A DNA stretch of 64,000 nt, taken from assembly GCF_003097495.1 (NCBI RefSeq), contig NZ_QEOP01000001.1, positions 930,001 to 994,000 of the forward strand, given 5' to 3'. This stretch comes from Amnibacterium flavum. GTDB taxonomy: Bacteria; Actinomycetota; Actinomycetes; Actinomycetales; Microbacteriaceae. The notes under the pieces were generated by a model. The model saw only the letters and a list, made by a program, of their open reading frames with translations. It made no database searches and was not told the DNA's origin. Shown one piece after another: positions 14,764-23,283 of the stretch. Position 1 is the stretch's first letter. The number at the start of each line of letters is the position of its first letter. The position numbers were made by a program, and so were the translations under genes.

Positions 14764-16799
14764 GCCGCGTCGCCATCGATATCGGAGGGACCTTCACCGA
14801 CGTCGTCGCCATGGACGAACGAGGGGCTATCTCGGTGGGCAAATCGCTCAGCACCCCGAGCCACCTCCTCGAGGGCATCCTGACCGGGCTGCGATACTCG
14901 GGCACCGAGGTCGAGGACGTCGACTTCCTGCTCCACGGCAGCACCGTCGTCATCAACTCCCTGATCGAGCGCCGCGGGGCCGACACCGCCCTCATCACCA
15001 CGGAGGGGTTCCGCGACGTCTACGAGATCGGCCGCGTCAATCGGCCCGACGCGTTCAACCTCGCCTTCCGCCGCCCTCGTCCCCTGATCCCGCGCCGGCG
15101 GGTCTTCGAAGCGCCCGAACGGATGCGCGCCGACGGATCGGTGCACCGCTCCCTCGACGAGGCCGCGGTGCGGGAGATCGCGCGCCGTCTGCGGGTCGAC
15201 GGGGTCGAATCCGTGGCCGTCGCTCTGCTGCACGCCTACCGCAACCCCGACCACGAGATCCGCATTGGCGAGATCCTCGCCGAGGAGCTCCCCGGCGTCT
15301 TCGTGTCGCTCTCGCACGAGCTCAGCCGCGAGTACCGCGAGTACGAGCGCACCTCGACCGTCGCAGCGAATGCGTTCGTCGGACCGGTCGTCGCCGACTA
15401 CCTCGCCGAGCTCGACCGCGCCTTTGAGGGCAGCGGCGGTGCGATCGCGATCATGCAGTCCAACGGCGGTCTCGCCGGCATCGAACGCATCCGGCGGCAG
15501 AGCGTGCAGATGCTCGAGTCCGGTCCGGCGGGCGGGGTGGTGGGCACGATCGAGACCTGCCGGCGCCTGGGCTACGAGCACGCCATCGCGTTCGACATGG
15601 GCGGCACCACCGCGAAGGCGTCGATCGTCCGGGATCTCGCCTTCCCGATCGCCGCCGAGTACTTCGTCGGGGGATACGCGGAGGGGCTCCCCATCCGCGT
15701 TCCCTGCCTCGACATCGTCGAGGTCGGCACCGGCGGGGGGAGCATCGCGAGCGTCGACGTCGGCGGCGGGATCCGGGTGGGCCCGCGCAGCGCGGGTTCC
15801 GAACCGGGACCGGCCTGCTACGGCAGGGGAGGCACCGACGCGACGGTGACGGACGCGAGCCTGGTGCTCGGGATCATCGACTCGAACCAGAAGCTGTCCG
15901 GCGGCCTCGAGCTGCACGCCGACGCGGCCCGAGACGCGGTGTCCGCCGTCGCCGACCAGTTGGGGCTCAGCACCCCGGCCGCCGCGGGTGGGATCCTGCA
16001 GATCGCCGCCGCGTCGATGGCGACAGCGGTCCGCGCAGTGACGACCGAACGGGGTCTCGATCCGCGCGACTTCGCCATGTTCGCCTATGGGGGCAACGGC
16101 CCGGTGCACGCGTCGCTCATCGCTCGCGAACTGGGCATCACCCGTGTCGTCATCCCCGTGCTGCCCTCGGTCTTCTCGGCCATCGGGATGCTGCTCGCAG
16201 ATCTCCGCCACGATGTCGTCCAGACGAGGATCCAACCCCTCGCGGGCCTCGACGCCGGTTTCCAGGAGCGGATCGACGCGCTCAAGGCCGAATGCCTGGT
16301 CGCCCTGCAGGAGGGCGGCATGCCCGACGGTCCGACCCGGCACCTCATCGCGCTCGACATGAGGTACGTCGGCCAGGAGCACGTGCTGACCCTCCCGATC
16401 GACGATGCCCCGATCGATCCGGTCGGGTTGGCCGGTGCGTTCGACGAGGGGCACCGAGTGCGGTTCGGGCACGCTGCGCCCGGCCAGCCGGTCGAGATCG
16501 TGAGCCTGCGGGTCTCCGCGATCCGTTCGATCGCCCGCACCGAGCCCGAGGTCCTGCCGGCCGGGTCGGGTTCGCCGAGCCCCGAGTCGCGCCGCCCCGA
16601 TCGCCTGGTGCTCTTCGACATCGGAGCGGAGCCGCTCCGGTGCGCCGTCTACGAACGGGCGGCGCTGCTCGCCGGCGACGAGATCGAGGGCCCGGCCGCG
16701 ATCGAGGAGGAGACGACCACAACCCTGCTGCGGCCGGGGGACCGTGCCGTCGTCGACGCAACGGGCGCTCTGCTGCTCGAGATCGGAGCAGCACGATGA
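14760..16799 (+). CDS. Hydantoinase/oxoprolinase A-type subunit (ATP-binding)
   Basis: A 679-residue HyuA-type protein. Residues 5-14 (AIDIGGTFTD) are the ATP-binding phosphate motif of the ASKHA fold; FLLHGSTVVINSLIERRG and AFDMGGTTAKAS are further family blocks. These subunits pair with HyuB in N-methylhydantoinases, caprolactamases, 5-oxoprolinases and acetone/acetophenone carboxylases, all ATP-dependent reactions on amides or ketones. The gene overlaps both neighbours by 4 bp and is followed directly by the B subunit. No third small subunit like that of acetone carboxylase is present. With aromatic and CoA genes around, a ketone-carboxylase-like role on an aryl ketone is attractive, but hydrolysis of a cyclic amide cannot be excluded. 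Confidence 0.87.
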   Translation: MSRVAIDIGGTFTDVVAMDERGAISVGKSLSTPSHLLEGILTGLRYSGTEVEDVDFLLHGSTVVINSLIERRGADTALITTEGFRDVYEIGRVNRPDAFNLAFRRPRPLIPRRRVFEAPERMRADGSVHRSLDEAAVREIARRLRVDGVESVAVALLHAYRNPDHEIRIGEILAEELPGVFVSLSHELSREYREYERTSTVAANAFVGPVVADYLAELDRAFEGSGGAIAIMQSNGGLAGIERIRRQSVQMLESGPAGGVVGTIETCRRLGYEHAIAFDMGGTTAKASIVRDLAFPIAAEYFVGGYAEGLPIRVPCLDIVEVGTGGGSIASVDVGGGIRVGPRSAGSEPGPACYGRGGTDATVTDASLVLGIIDSNQKLSGGLELHADAARDAVSAVADQLGLSTPAAAGGILQIAAASMATAVRAVTTERGLDPRDFAMFAYGGNGPVHASLIARELGITRVVIPVLPSVFSAIGMLLADLRHDVVQTRIQPLAGLDAGFQERIDALKAECLVALQEGGMPDGPTRHLIALDMRYVGQEHVLTLPIDDAPIDPVGLAGAFDEGHRVRFGHAAPGQPVEIVSLRVSAIRSIARTEPEVLPAGSGSPSPESRRPDRLVLFDIGAEPLRCAVYERAALLAGDEIEGPAAIEEETTTTLLRPGDRAVVDATGALLLEIGAAR

Positions 16800-18535
16800 C
16801 CGACCGCCTCGACCCGATCACCGCGGAGATCATCCGCGGCAACCTCATCGGCATCACCAATGAGATGAAGACCAATCTCATGCGGACCGCCTACAACCAG
16901 ATCATCTACGAGGCCCAGGACTTCACGGTCGGCCTCTTCGACTCGGACGGGGAGACCGTGTCCATCGGGCTCGGGCTGCCGATGTTCGTCGGCGGGCTGT
17001 CGCATGCGGTCAAGGCGATGATCGAGCACTTCGGACGCGACGGGATCGATCCGGGCGACGTCCTCCTCACCAACGACGGCTTCCTCAGCGGCAGCCATCT
17101 GAACCACATCATCGTCGTGCTCCCGGTCTTCGCCGACGGGCGCATCGTCGCGTTCTCCGCATCGATGGCGCACTGGGCCGATGTCGGCGGAGTCCTCGGC
17201 GGCACCACCCACGACATCTACTCCGAGGGCTTCCAGTTCCCGATGGTCAAGATCGTCAAAGCGGGGGTCGAGGATCGCGAACTGCTCGCCATCATCGAGC
17301 TCAACGTCCGGTTCTCCAACCTCGCCCTCGGCGATCTCCGCGCGCAGCTGGCAGCGGTCCGCACGGGTGAGGCCCGCATCGTCGAACTCGCCGCGCGGTA
17401 CGGAGCCGACGTCCTCGACGCCGCCTTCCAGGCGATGTTCGACGCCAGCGAGAAGCGCGCCAGGGCAGCGGTCCTCGCCATCCCCGACGGGGAGTACCGT
17501 GCGAGCGCCGAGATGGATGACGACGGCGTACGCGTCGGTCAACGCGTCCCCATCGACGTCACGGTGCGCATCGAGGGCGACCGCTTCATCGTCGACCTGT
17601 CGCGGATGAGTCCTCAGGTGCCGGGCTACTACAACTCCGGCGAGGCGGCCGGACTCTCCGCCGTCCACGTCGCCTTCAAGGCTCTGACTTCGCCGACCGA
17701 GGGGCCCGTCAACGCGGGAAGCTTCCGTCCGGCCGAGGTGATCCTCCCGCCGGGCACCGTTGTGAGTGCTCAGCGGCCCGCGGCGATGCGCTGGTGGATG
17801 ACCTATCCGATGACGCTGGTCGACTGCATCTTCCGTGCCCTCGCCCCCGCGGTTCCGAACCTCGCGATCGCCGGTCATCACGCCGACATCGGGGTGGCGA
17901 CCGCCTTCGGCGAGGATTCCGAGACGGGTCGGCTCTTCGTCTTCGTCCATGCCGCCCAGGGCGGAGGATGGGGCGCCCGCCGCGACGCCGATGGCGAGAG
18001 CGCGACGATCTGCATCAATGACGGCGACACCCACAACACCCCGATCGAGGCCAACGAGGTCAAGCGCTCGGGGCTCCTCGCCACCCGGTACGAACTGCGG
18101 CCCGACTCCGGAGGGGCCGGCAGACGACGCGGCGGCCTCGGAACGACATTCGAGTGGCAGGTCGAGGCCGGGATGCGCTTCAACAGCTCGGTCGAGCGGA
18201 CGGTCATGGCGCCCTGGGGACTCGAGGGCGGAACCGCCGCGTTCCCGAACGCGGTCCGGCGGCGGGAACCCGAGGGGGGAATCGTCACACTGCCGAGCGG
18301 CAAGGCCGACTCCCTGCCGTTGGCGCCCGGCGAATCCTTCATCGTCGAGACCGGCGGCGGGGGAGGTTTCGGCGATCCGGCCGAGCGACCCGCGACCGAG
18401 GTCCTGGCGGACGTCACGGCCGGCTACGTCAGCGTCGATGCCGCGCGCGAGCTCTATCGCGTCGCGATCGACGGGGATCAGGACGGCTGGCGCATCGACG
18501 AGCCGGCGACGGCGGAACTGAGGAGGACACGATGA
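16796..18535 (+). CDS. Hydantoinase/oxoprolinase B-type subunit
   Basis: A 579-residue HyuB-type subunit beginning DPITAEIIRGNLIGITNEMK, the family start block. Further marks are TNDGFLSGSHLNHIIV and the C-terminal ETGGGGGFGDP that closes most HyuB proteins, followed by RPATEVLADVTAGYVS. It forms the metal-containing catalytic half of the two-subunit enzyme made with the product of 14760-16799. ATGA overlaps join it to both neighbours (16796 and 18532). Substrate class as for the A subunit. Confidence 0.88.
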   Translation: MTDRLDPITAEIIRGNLIGITNEMKTNLMRTAYNQIIYEAQDFTVGLFDSDGETVSIGLGLPMFVGGLSHAVKAMIEHFGRDGIDPGDVLLTNDGFLSGSHLNHIIVVLPVFADGRIVAFSASMAHWADVGGVLGGTTHDIYSEGFQFPMVKIVKAGVEDRELLAIIELNVRFSNLALGDLRAQLAAVRTGEARIVELAARYGADVLDAAFQAMFDASEKRARAAVLAIPDGEYRASAEMDDDGVRVGQRVPIDVTVRIEGDRFIVDLSRMSPQVPGYYNSGEAAGLSAVHVAFKALTSPTEGPVNAGSFRPAEVILPPGTVVSAQRPAAMRWWMTYPMTLVDCIFRALAPAVPNLAIAGHHADIGVATAFGEDSETGRLFVFVHAAQGGGWGARRDADGESATICINDGDTHNTPIEANEVKRSGLLATRYELRPDSGGAGRRRGGLGTTFEWQVEAGMRFNSSVERTVMAPWGLEGGTAAFPNAVRRREPEGGIVTLPSGKADSLPLAPGESFIVETGGGGGFGDPAERPATEVLADVTAGYVSVDAARELYRVAIDGDQDGWRIDEPATAELRRTR

Positions 18536-19431
18536 GCATCACCCGCTTCCACCGGATGCGGTTGGCCGACACCGAGCGGATCGTTGCCGAACGGGACGGG
18601 CGGTATCACGATGCGGCCCGCCTCCTCGGGCGTCCGGTCGACATCGCCGACGTGCTCCAGGACACCGGGCTCGTCGACGAGATCGAGGCGGCGATCGGCG
18701 ACGGGCGCGTCGCCGAGACCAGCATCGAAGGCTGGACGCACCGTCCGCCGACGGTCGACCGGCCGGCCGTCTTCTGCGCCGGCGCCAACTTCGCCGACCA
18801 TGTCGCCGAGATGGGCGAGACGGCGATCGTGCGCCCCTACCACTTCATCTCCCCGCCCACGGTGCTCGCCGGCGACGGCGACCAGGTCCGACGCCCGACG
18901 GGAGGCGACCTGCTCGACTGGGAGGTCGAACTCGTCGCCGTGATCGGACGCCGCTCTTTCGAGGTCGCAGAGGAGTCAGCTCTCGACGTGCTCGCGGGAT
19001 ACACGGTCGGCAACGACGTCTCCGTCCGCGGACCGCACCTCGTGCACCCGATCTTCGGAATCGACTGGGGAGTCGCGAAGAACGCGGACGGTCTCACACC
19101 GATCGGGCCCGCCCTCGTGCCGGCGCGCTTCGTGCCGGATCCCCAGGCCCTCGCCATGACCCTCACGGTCGACGGCATCGTCCGGCAGCAGTCGTCGACC
19201 GCGCAGATGCTCGTCAGCGTCGCGGCGCAGATCGCCGCGATCACCCGCTACACGACGCTGAACCCCGGTGATCTGATCCTCACGGGGACTCCCGCCGGAA
19301 CCGCACGCGCGCACGACGGCGCCTACCTCGAGGACGGTGCCGTCATGGTCGCCGAGATCGACGGCGTCGGCAGCCTCAGCAACCAGATCGTCGCTACCCG
19401 GCGCGACGCGAACGACAGGGAGAACCGATGA
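18532..19431 (+). CDS. Fumarylacetoacetate hydrolase family protein
   Basis: A 299-residue FAH-superfamily protein. The metal-binding set is visible: Glu residues in DLLDWEVELVAVIG near 125-135 and Asp in GYTVGNDVSVRG near 160; FCAGANFADHVAEM and LILTGTPAGTA are the usual flanking blocks. Members hydrolyse C-C bonds of 1,3-diketones, decarboxylate oxaloacetate-like acids or dehydrate 2-keto-3-deoxy sugar acids. AGGAGG precedes the ATG at 18532. Placed after a HyuAB pair and before deglycosidase subunits, it could cleave an aroylacetate-type diketone from the aglycone or act on a keto sugar acid; the sequence does not decide. Confidence 0.87.
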   Translation: MSITRFHRMRLADTERIVAERDGRYHDAARLLGRPVDIADVLQDTGLVDEIEAAIGDGRVAETSIEGWTHRPPTVDRPAVFCAGANFADHVAEMGETAIVRPYHFISPPTVLAGDGDQVRRPTGGDLLDWEVELVAVIGRRSFEVAEESALDVLAGYTVGNDVSVRGPHLVHPIFGIDWGVAKNADGLTPIGPALVPARFVPDPQALAMTLTVDGIVRQQSSTAQMLVSVAAQIAAITRYTTLNPGDLILTGTPAGTARAHDGAYLEDGAVMVAEIDGVGSLSNQIVATRRDANDRENR

Positions 19432-20423
19432 CCCATTCCATCAAACGGGGCGTCAGCCTCTACTCGTTCCAAGAGGAGTTCTTCCTCCGCGAGCTGAGCC
19501 TCGAGGACTGCATCAGGATCTCCGTGGGGTTCGGTGCATTCGGCATCGAGACCATCGCCGAGCAGATGATGCCCGGCTTTCCCAACCTGACCGAGGACTT
19601 CTACCGCCGGTGGGACGGCTGGCGCGAGCAGTACGGCTTCCAGCCGACGGCGCACGACATGTTCGCCGAGCTCAAGCTCTACCCCGACCGCGAGCGGCCG
19701 ACCGACGAACTGGTCGCTGACTTGAAGAAGGACATCGACCACACCGCGCGACTCGGAGCGACCGTCATCCGGATCCTCGCGGCGACGCCCGCAGAGGTCG
19801 TCGAGCTCGCGGCGCCCTACGCGCGCGACAAGGGGATCAAGCTGGCCACCGAGATCCACTCCCCGCGCCGGTTCGGGAGCGAGTGGTTCGAGAGCCACCT
19901 CGAGGTCGCCCAGCGGGTCGGATCCGACGTGGTGGGGATCTGCCCCGACCTCGGGATCTTCGTCAAGCGCCTGCCCCGCGTCCTCTGGGAGCGTTCACTG
20001 CGCGACGGAGCCGACCCCGACTTCGTCAAGCGCGTCGTCGACGTCTACGACAGCGGCGAGGACACCTCGATCCTTCCCGTGGAGGCCGAGAGGCTGAACC
20101 TCGGGCCGATCGAGCAGGACCTGGCGGTCCAGGCCACCCGGTTCATCTGGGAGGAGCCGCGACGGCTGCTCGACTACATGCCGTTCATCCACCACGTGCA
20201 CGCCAAGTTCTACGACATCGACGAGAGCGGCGAGGAGTACAGCATCCCCTACGGCGAGATCATCTCGGTCCTCAAGGAGGGCGGGTACGACGGCTACCTG
20301 TCCAGCGAGTACGAGGGCAACCGGCACATCCAGGACGCGTTCGAGGTAGACAGTGTCGAACAGGTGCGTCGCCACCAGGAGATGATGGCCCGCCTGCTCG
20401 ACGACGAGAAGCAAGGAGACTGA
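19428..20423 (+). CDS. C-glycoside deglycosidase alpha-like subunit (TIM barrel), copy 1
   Basis: A 331-residue sugar phosphate isomerase/epimerase-fold protein. Metal ligands can be placed at Glu142 (LATEIHSP), Asp174 (CPDLGIF), His258 (HHVHAKFYDID) and Glu294 (SSEYEG), with His144 as a further active-site candidate. The HAKFYDID strand is shared with the protein at 21220-22224. Known C-glycoside deglycosidases (DgpBC, CarBC and the Arthrobacter/Microbacterium CGDs) are heteromers of such a barrel with a small beta protein, and cleave the C-C bond of 3-keto-C-glycosides. The next gene encodes that beta type, four bases downstream. ATGA overlap with the FAH gene. Confidence 0.83.
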   Translation: MTHSIKRGVSLYSFQEEFFLRELSLEDCIRISVGFGAFGIETIAEQMMPGFPNLTEDFYRRWDGWREQYGFQPTAHDMFAELKLYPDRERPTDELVADLKKDIDHTARLGATVIRILAATPAEVVELAAPYARDKGIKLATEIHSPRRFGSEWFESHLEVAQRVGSDVVGICPDLGIFVKRLPRVLWERSLRDGADPDFVKRVVDVYDSGEDTSILPVEAERLNLGPIEQDLAVQATRFIWEEPRRLLDYMPFIHHVHAKFYDIDESGEEYSIPYGEIISVLKEGGYDGYLSSEYEGNRHIQDAFEVDSVEQVRRHQEMMARLLDDEKQGD

Positions 20424-20426
20424 CCC

Positions 20427-20819
20427 ATGTTCGACCGGTACATCATCGTCGAGAACAGCCTGCGCAACGTCGAGGACGGCGCCGACATCGTCGGCTTCGC
20501 CTTCGAGGCGCGCTGCGGGTACTACCGCAGACTCATCCTGTCCATGGTCGAGGAGCTTGCCGTCTCCGTCGACGGTGAGGCGATCCCTCGTGAGGATGTG
20601 GCCCTCACCGTCGACGGCACCAGCTACTCGCTCGAGGACATGCGCACCGAGTACACCGTCGCCTGGGAGTTCGGCGATCCGGCCACGATCACCGTCCGCA
20701 GACCCGGAGGGCTGACGGCGGGGCCGCACGAGCTGGGTCTCGCCGAACAGCTGCGCATCTCCTACATCCCCGTCCCGCACACCCCCTCCACGACGCAGAC
20801 CCAGACGGTGGCGGCGTGA
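20427..20819 (+). CDS. C-glycoside deglycosidase beta-like subunit (DUF6379-type), copy 1
   Basis: A 130-residue beta-rich protein starting MFDRYIIVENSLRNV, with GFAFEARCGYYRRLIL near residues 30-45 and a VSVDGEAIPREDVALTVDG strand pair. This pattern matches the small beta subunits of bacterial C-glycoside deglycosidases (formerly DUF6379), which complete the active site of the alpha barrel. AAGGAG precedes the ATG. It lies directly after alpha copy 1 and overlaps beta copy 2 by 4 bp (GTGA). Recognition is from remembered family character, not a search. Confidence 0.78.
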   Translation: MFDRYIIVENSLRNVEDGADIVGFAFEARCGYYRRLILSMVEELAVSVDGEAIPREDVALTVDGTSYSLEDMRTEYTVAWEFGDPATITVRRPGGLTAGPHELGLAEQLRISYIPVPHTPSTTQTQTVAA

Positions 20820-21223
20820 CCCGGCCCGAACTGCTCCTCGGCCCCGACGCCGCCGTCGCCGGCCCGGGCGGTCTCGAGGTGCGGATCCGCCAGCCGTGGT
20901 ACCGCAGCCTGCCCCTGACCAGCGTGCTCGGGGTCACGGTCGCGATCGACGGCGAGGACGTCCCGGCCGACGCCATACGGCTCCGAGTGAACGGGAGATC
21001 GCGCACCTTCGACGAGCTCGCCGAGGTGTGGGACGAGGTGTGGTTCATCCAGGACGAGGGGGCCGTCGAGATCGCCGGTGTCGAGAGAGCCGCCGGCGAC
21101 GACGTCGACGTCTCGGTCGAGATCGAACTCCGCTTCCCCTACATCATCATCGACGGCGTCGGTCCGCTCACCCGTCGCACCGACGCGCGCCGCACCCTGA
21201 GCGTTCAGGAGAACCGCCCATGA
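20816..21223 (+). CDS. C-glycoside deglycosidase beta-like subunit, divergent copy 2
   Basis: A 135-residue protein related to its upstream neighbour: GGLEVRIRQPWYRSLPL aligns with the EARCGYYRRLIL region, and VTVAIDGEDVPADAIRLRVN with the DGEAIPREDVALTVDG pair. A longer insertion and an acidic C-terminal stretch (DDVDVSVEIELRFPY) distinguish it. GTG at 20816 overlaps the previous stop; its own stop overlaps the start of alpha copy 2 (ATGA). The order alpha1-beta1-beta2-alpha2 suggests it pairs with alpha copy 2. Confidence 0.74.
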   Translation: MTRPELLLGPDAAVAGPGGLEVRIRQPWYRSLPLTSVLGVTVAIDGEDVPADAIRLRVNGRSRTFDELAEVWDEVWFIQDEGAVEIAGVERAAGDDVDVSVEIELRFPYIIIDGVGPLTRRTDARRTLSVQENRP

Positions 21224-22224
21224 CCACCGCTCCTCTTCTCGGCACGACTCTCTACTCGTTCACCAACGAGTGGGTCACCGCCCGCTACACGCTCACCGAA
21301 CTGCTCGAGCATGTCGCCGAGACCGGCATCGGGCCGGGGGTGGAACTCGTCGGCTTCCAGAGCATCCGCGACTTCCCCCGTCTCGAGACGTCGTTCATCG
21401 ACGAGTTCCGGGAGACCACCTCGAGACTGGGCCTCGTCCCCACCTCCCTCGCCGCGAACATCGACATCGCCATCCGTCGCGACAGGGACCTGACGACCGA
21501 GGAACGCGTCGAGTACACGATTCCCCAGATCGAGGCCGCGAGGCTCCTCGGCTTCCCGGTCGTCCGCATCCAGATCGGCGCGGACCCGGCGACGCTCGAG
21601 CGGCTCGTCCCGTACGCCGAGAAGGCCGGCGTCCGTCTCGGCATGGAGATCCACGCGCCGGAAGGCCCCCTGACGCCCAAGGTGCGGGCGGTCAGCGAGG
21701 TCTACGACCGCATCGACTCCGACCTGCTCGGCTTCATCCCCGATTTCAGCTCGACGATGCACAGCATCTCGGCCGGGCTAGCTCAGACCTACGTCGAGGC
21801 CGGGCTCCCCGCGGAGCTCCTGCCCGAGCTGCAGCGCATCTGGGCGGGCGGCGGTGGGCAGGGCGAGCGTCTGAAGGAGTTCATCGCGCTCGCCGAGAGC
21901 CGAGGGGTGCCCGCATCCACGGCGTCCGTCGTCGCGAGCGCCTTCACGATGAACGGCCATGAGCGTCCCGAGGACTGGGCCGAACTCATGCCGCGCATCT
22001 TCCACATCCACGCCAAGTTCTACGACATCGACGACAACGGCGACGAGCCCGCCATCGACTACTTCCGCAACCTCGGCCCGATCCTCCGGGCGGGGTTCTC
22101 CGGGTCGATCTCGAGCGAATGGGAGGCCCACTCCTGGACTCCCAACGCCGAACTGCGGACCGCCGAGCTGATCCGCCGTCAGCACGATCTGATGCGCAGG
22201 GTCATCTCCGAGGTGAACGCGTGA
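21220..22224 (+). CDS. C-glycoside deglycosidase alpha-like subunit (TIM barrel), copy 2
   Basis: A 334-residue paralogue of the protein at 19428-20423, starting with GTTLYSFTNEW (copy 1: GVSLYSFQEEF). Ligand positions match closely: Glu143 and His145 (GMEIHAPE), Asp175 (IPDFSST), the His of FHIHAKFYDID and the Glu of SSEWEAHSW. Sequence between the blocks has diverged, so a different aglycone or sugar is likely. It overlaps beta copy 2 and the following dehydrogenase gene. Confidence 0.81.
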   Translation: MTTAPLLGTTLYSFTNEWVTARYTLTELLEHVAETGIGPGVELVGFQSIRDFPRLETSFIDEFRETTSRLGLVPTSLAANIDIAIRRDRDLTTEERVEYTIPQIEAARLLGFPVVRIQIGADPATLERLVPYAEKAGVRLGMEIHAPEGPLTPKVRAVSEVYDRIDSDLLGFIPDFSSTMHSISAGLAQTYVEAGLPAELLPELQRIWAGGGGQGERLKEFIALAESRGVPASTASVVASAFTMNGHERPEDWAELMPRIFHIHAKFYDIDDNGDEPAIDYFRNLGPILRAGFSGSISSEWEAHSWTPNAELRTAELIRRQHDLMRRVISEVNA

Positions 22225-23243
22225 CGGGAACCACCCGCTGGGCCATCGTCGGCACCGGAGGCATCGCACGGCGGGTGCTCGCCGACCTGCGCCTCACCGA
22301 GAACGTCGAGGTCGTCGCCGCCGGGTCGAGGAGCCAGGAGACGGCCGACCGCTTCTGCGCCGAGACGGGCGTGCCGCGCGGGTACGGCGACTACGAGGCG
22401 CTGCTGCAGGACGAGGGGATCGACCTCGTCTACATCTGCACACCGCACCCGATGCACTTCGACTACGCACGGCGCGCGATCCTCGCCGGCAAGCACGTCC
22501 TCGTCGAGAAGCCCATGGTCATGGCGCTCGGGCACGCCACCCAGCTGCGCGACCTCGCGGCGGCGCGCGGCGTCTTCCTCATGGAGGCGCTGTGGACCAA
22601 GTTCAACCCCAACGTGCGACGTGCCCTCGCCGTCGTCGCGGAGGGCAGGATCGGCGTGCCCCGATTCGCGCAGACCGGGATGGGGTTCCCCGTCGCGGCG
22701 ACCGGCCCGAAGAGGTTCTGGGATCCGGAGCTCGGCGGGGGAGCCCTCTGGGATCTGGGGGTCTACACGCTGTCCATCGTGCACGCCTTCCTGGGGGCGC
22801 CGCGCGCCGTCCGCGCCCTCGGCGAGCTGCAGGACGACGGGGTGGACCGCTGGGAGGCGGCGACCCTCGACTACGACGGCGGGGGCGTGGCGCTCGCCGC
22901 ATCGTCGATCGTCTTCGCCGTTCCGCCATCGGCGTCGATCGGCGGCACGAAGGGCACCCTCGTGTTCTCGGGGCCGTTCTTCTCACCGACGGCGTTCACC
23001 GTCACACTCGGCCGCCCTCCCGGCGACTCCTCGATCGAGGAGTTCAGCGAGCCGCTCGAGGGTGTCGGCTACGTGCCGATGTTCCGCGCCGTCAGCGAGA
23101 CCGTGCTGGCAGGCGACCTCGAGCATCCCTTCCACCCCGTGTCGGACACGATCGAGGTCCTCCAGATCATGGAGGCCGTCCGCGATCAGCTCGGCCCCGC
23201 GCACGCCCACGGTCCCGTCGCCCACGTTCCCGCCAACAACTGA
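22221..23243 (+). CDS. Gfo/Idh/MocA family oxidoreductase
   Basis: A 340-residue NAD(P)-dependent dehydrogenase. The Rossmann motif GTGGIA is at about residues 11-16, CTPHPMHFDYARRAI near 75, the signature EKPMVM near 100, and FLMEALWTKFNP near 127. In anaerobic C-glycoside degraders a Gfo/Idh enzyme (DgpA) oxidises sugar C3; here two GMC oxidases may do that, so this enzyme may instead reduce the keto sugar released or recycle it. GTG at 22221 overlaps the previous stop as GTGA. Confidence 0.88.
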   Translation: MTGTTRWAIVGTGGIARRVLADLRLTENVEVVAAGSRSQETADRFCAETGVPRGYGDYEALLQDEGIDLVYICTPHPMHFDYARRAILAGKHVLVEKPMVMALGHATQLRDLAAARGVFLMEALWTKFNPNVRRALAVVAEGRIGVPRFAQTGMGFPVAATGPKRFWDPELGGGALWDLGVYTLSIVHAFLGAPRAVRALGELQDDGVDRWEAATLDYDGGGVALAASSIVFAVPPSASIGGTKGTLVFSGPFFSPTAFTVTLGRPPGDSSIEEFSEPLEGVGYVPMFRAVSETVLAGDLEHPFHPVSDTIEVLQIMEAVRDQLGPAHAHGPVAHVPANN

Positions 23244-23283
23244 GCCCCGGCGCCCCGTCGGTCAGCAACGAATGGAGTCACGC

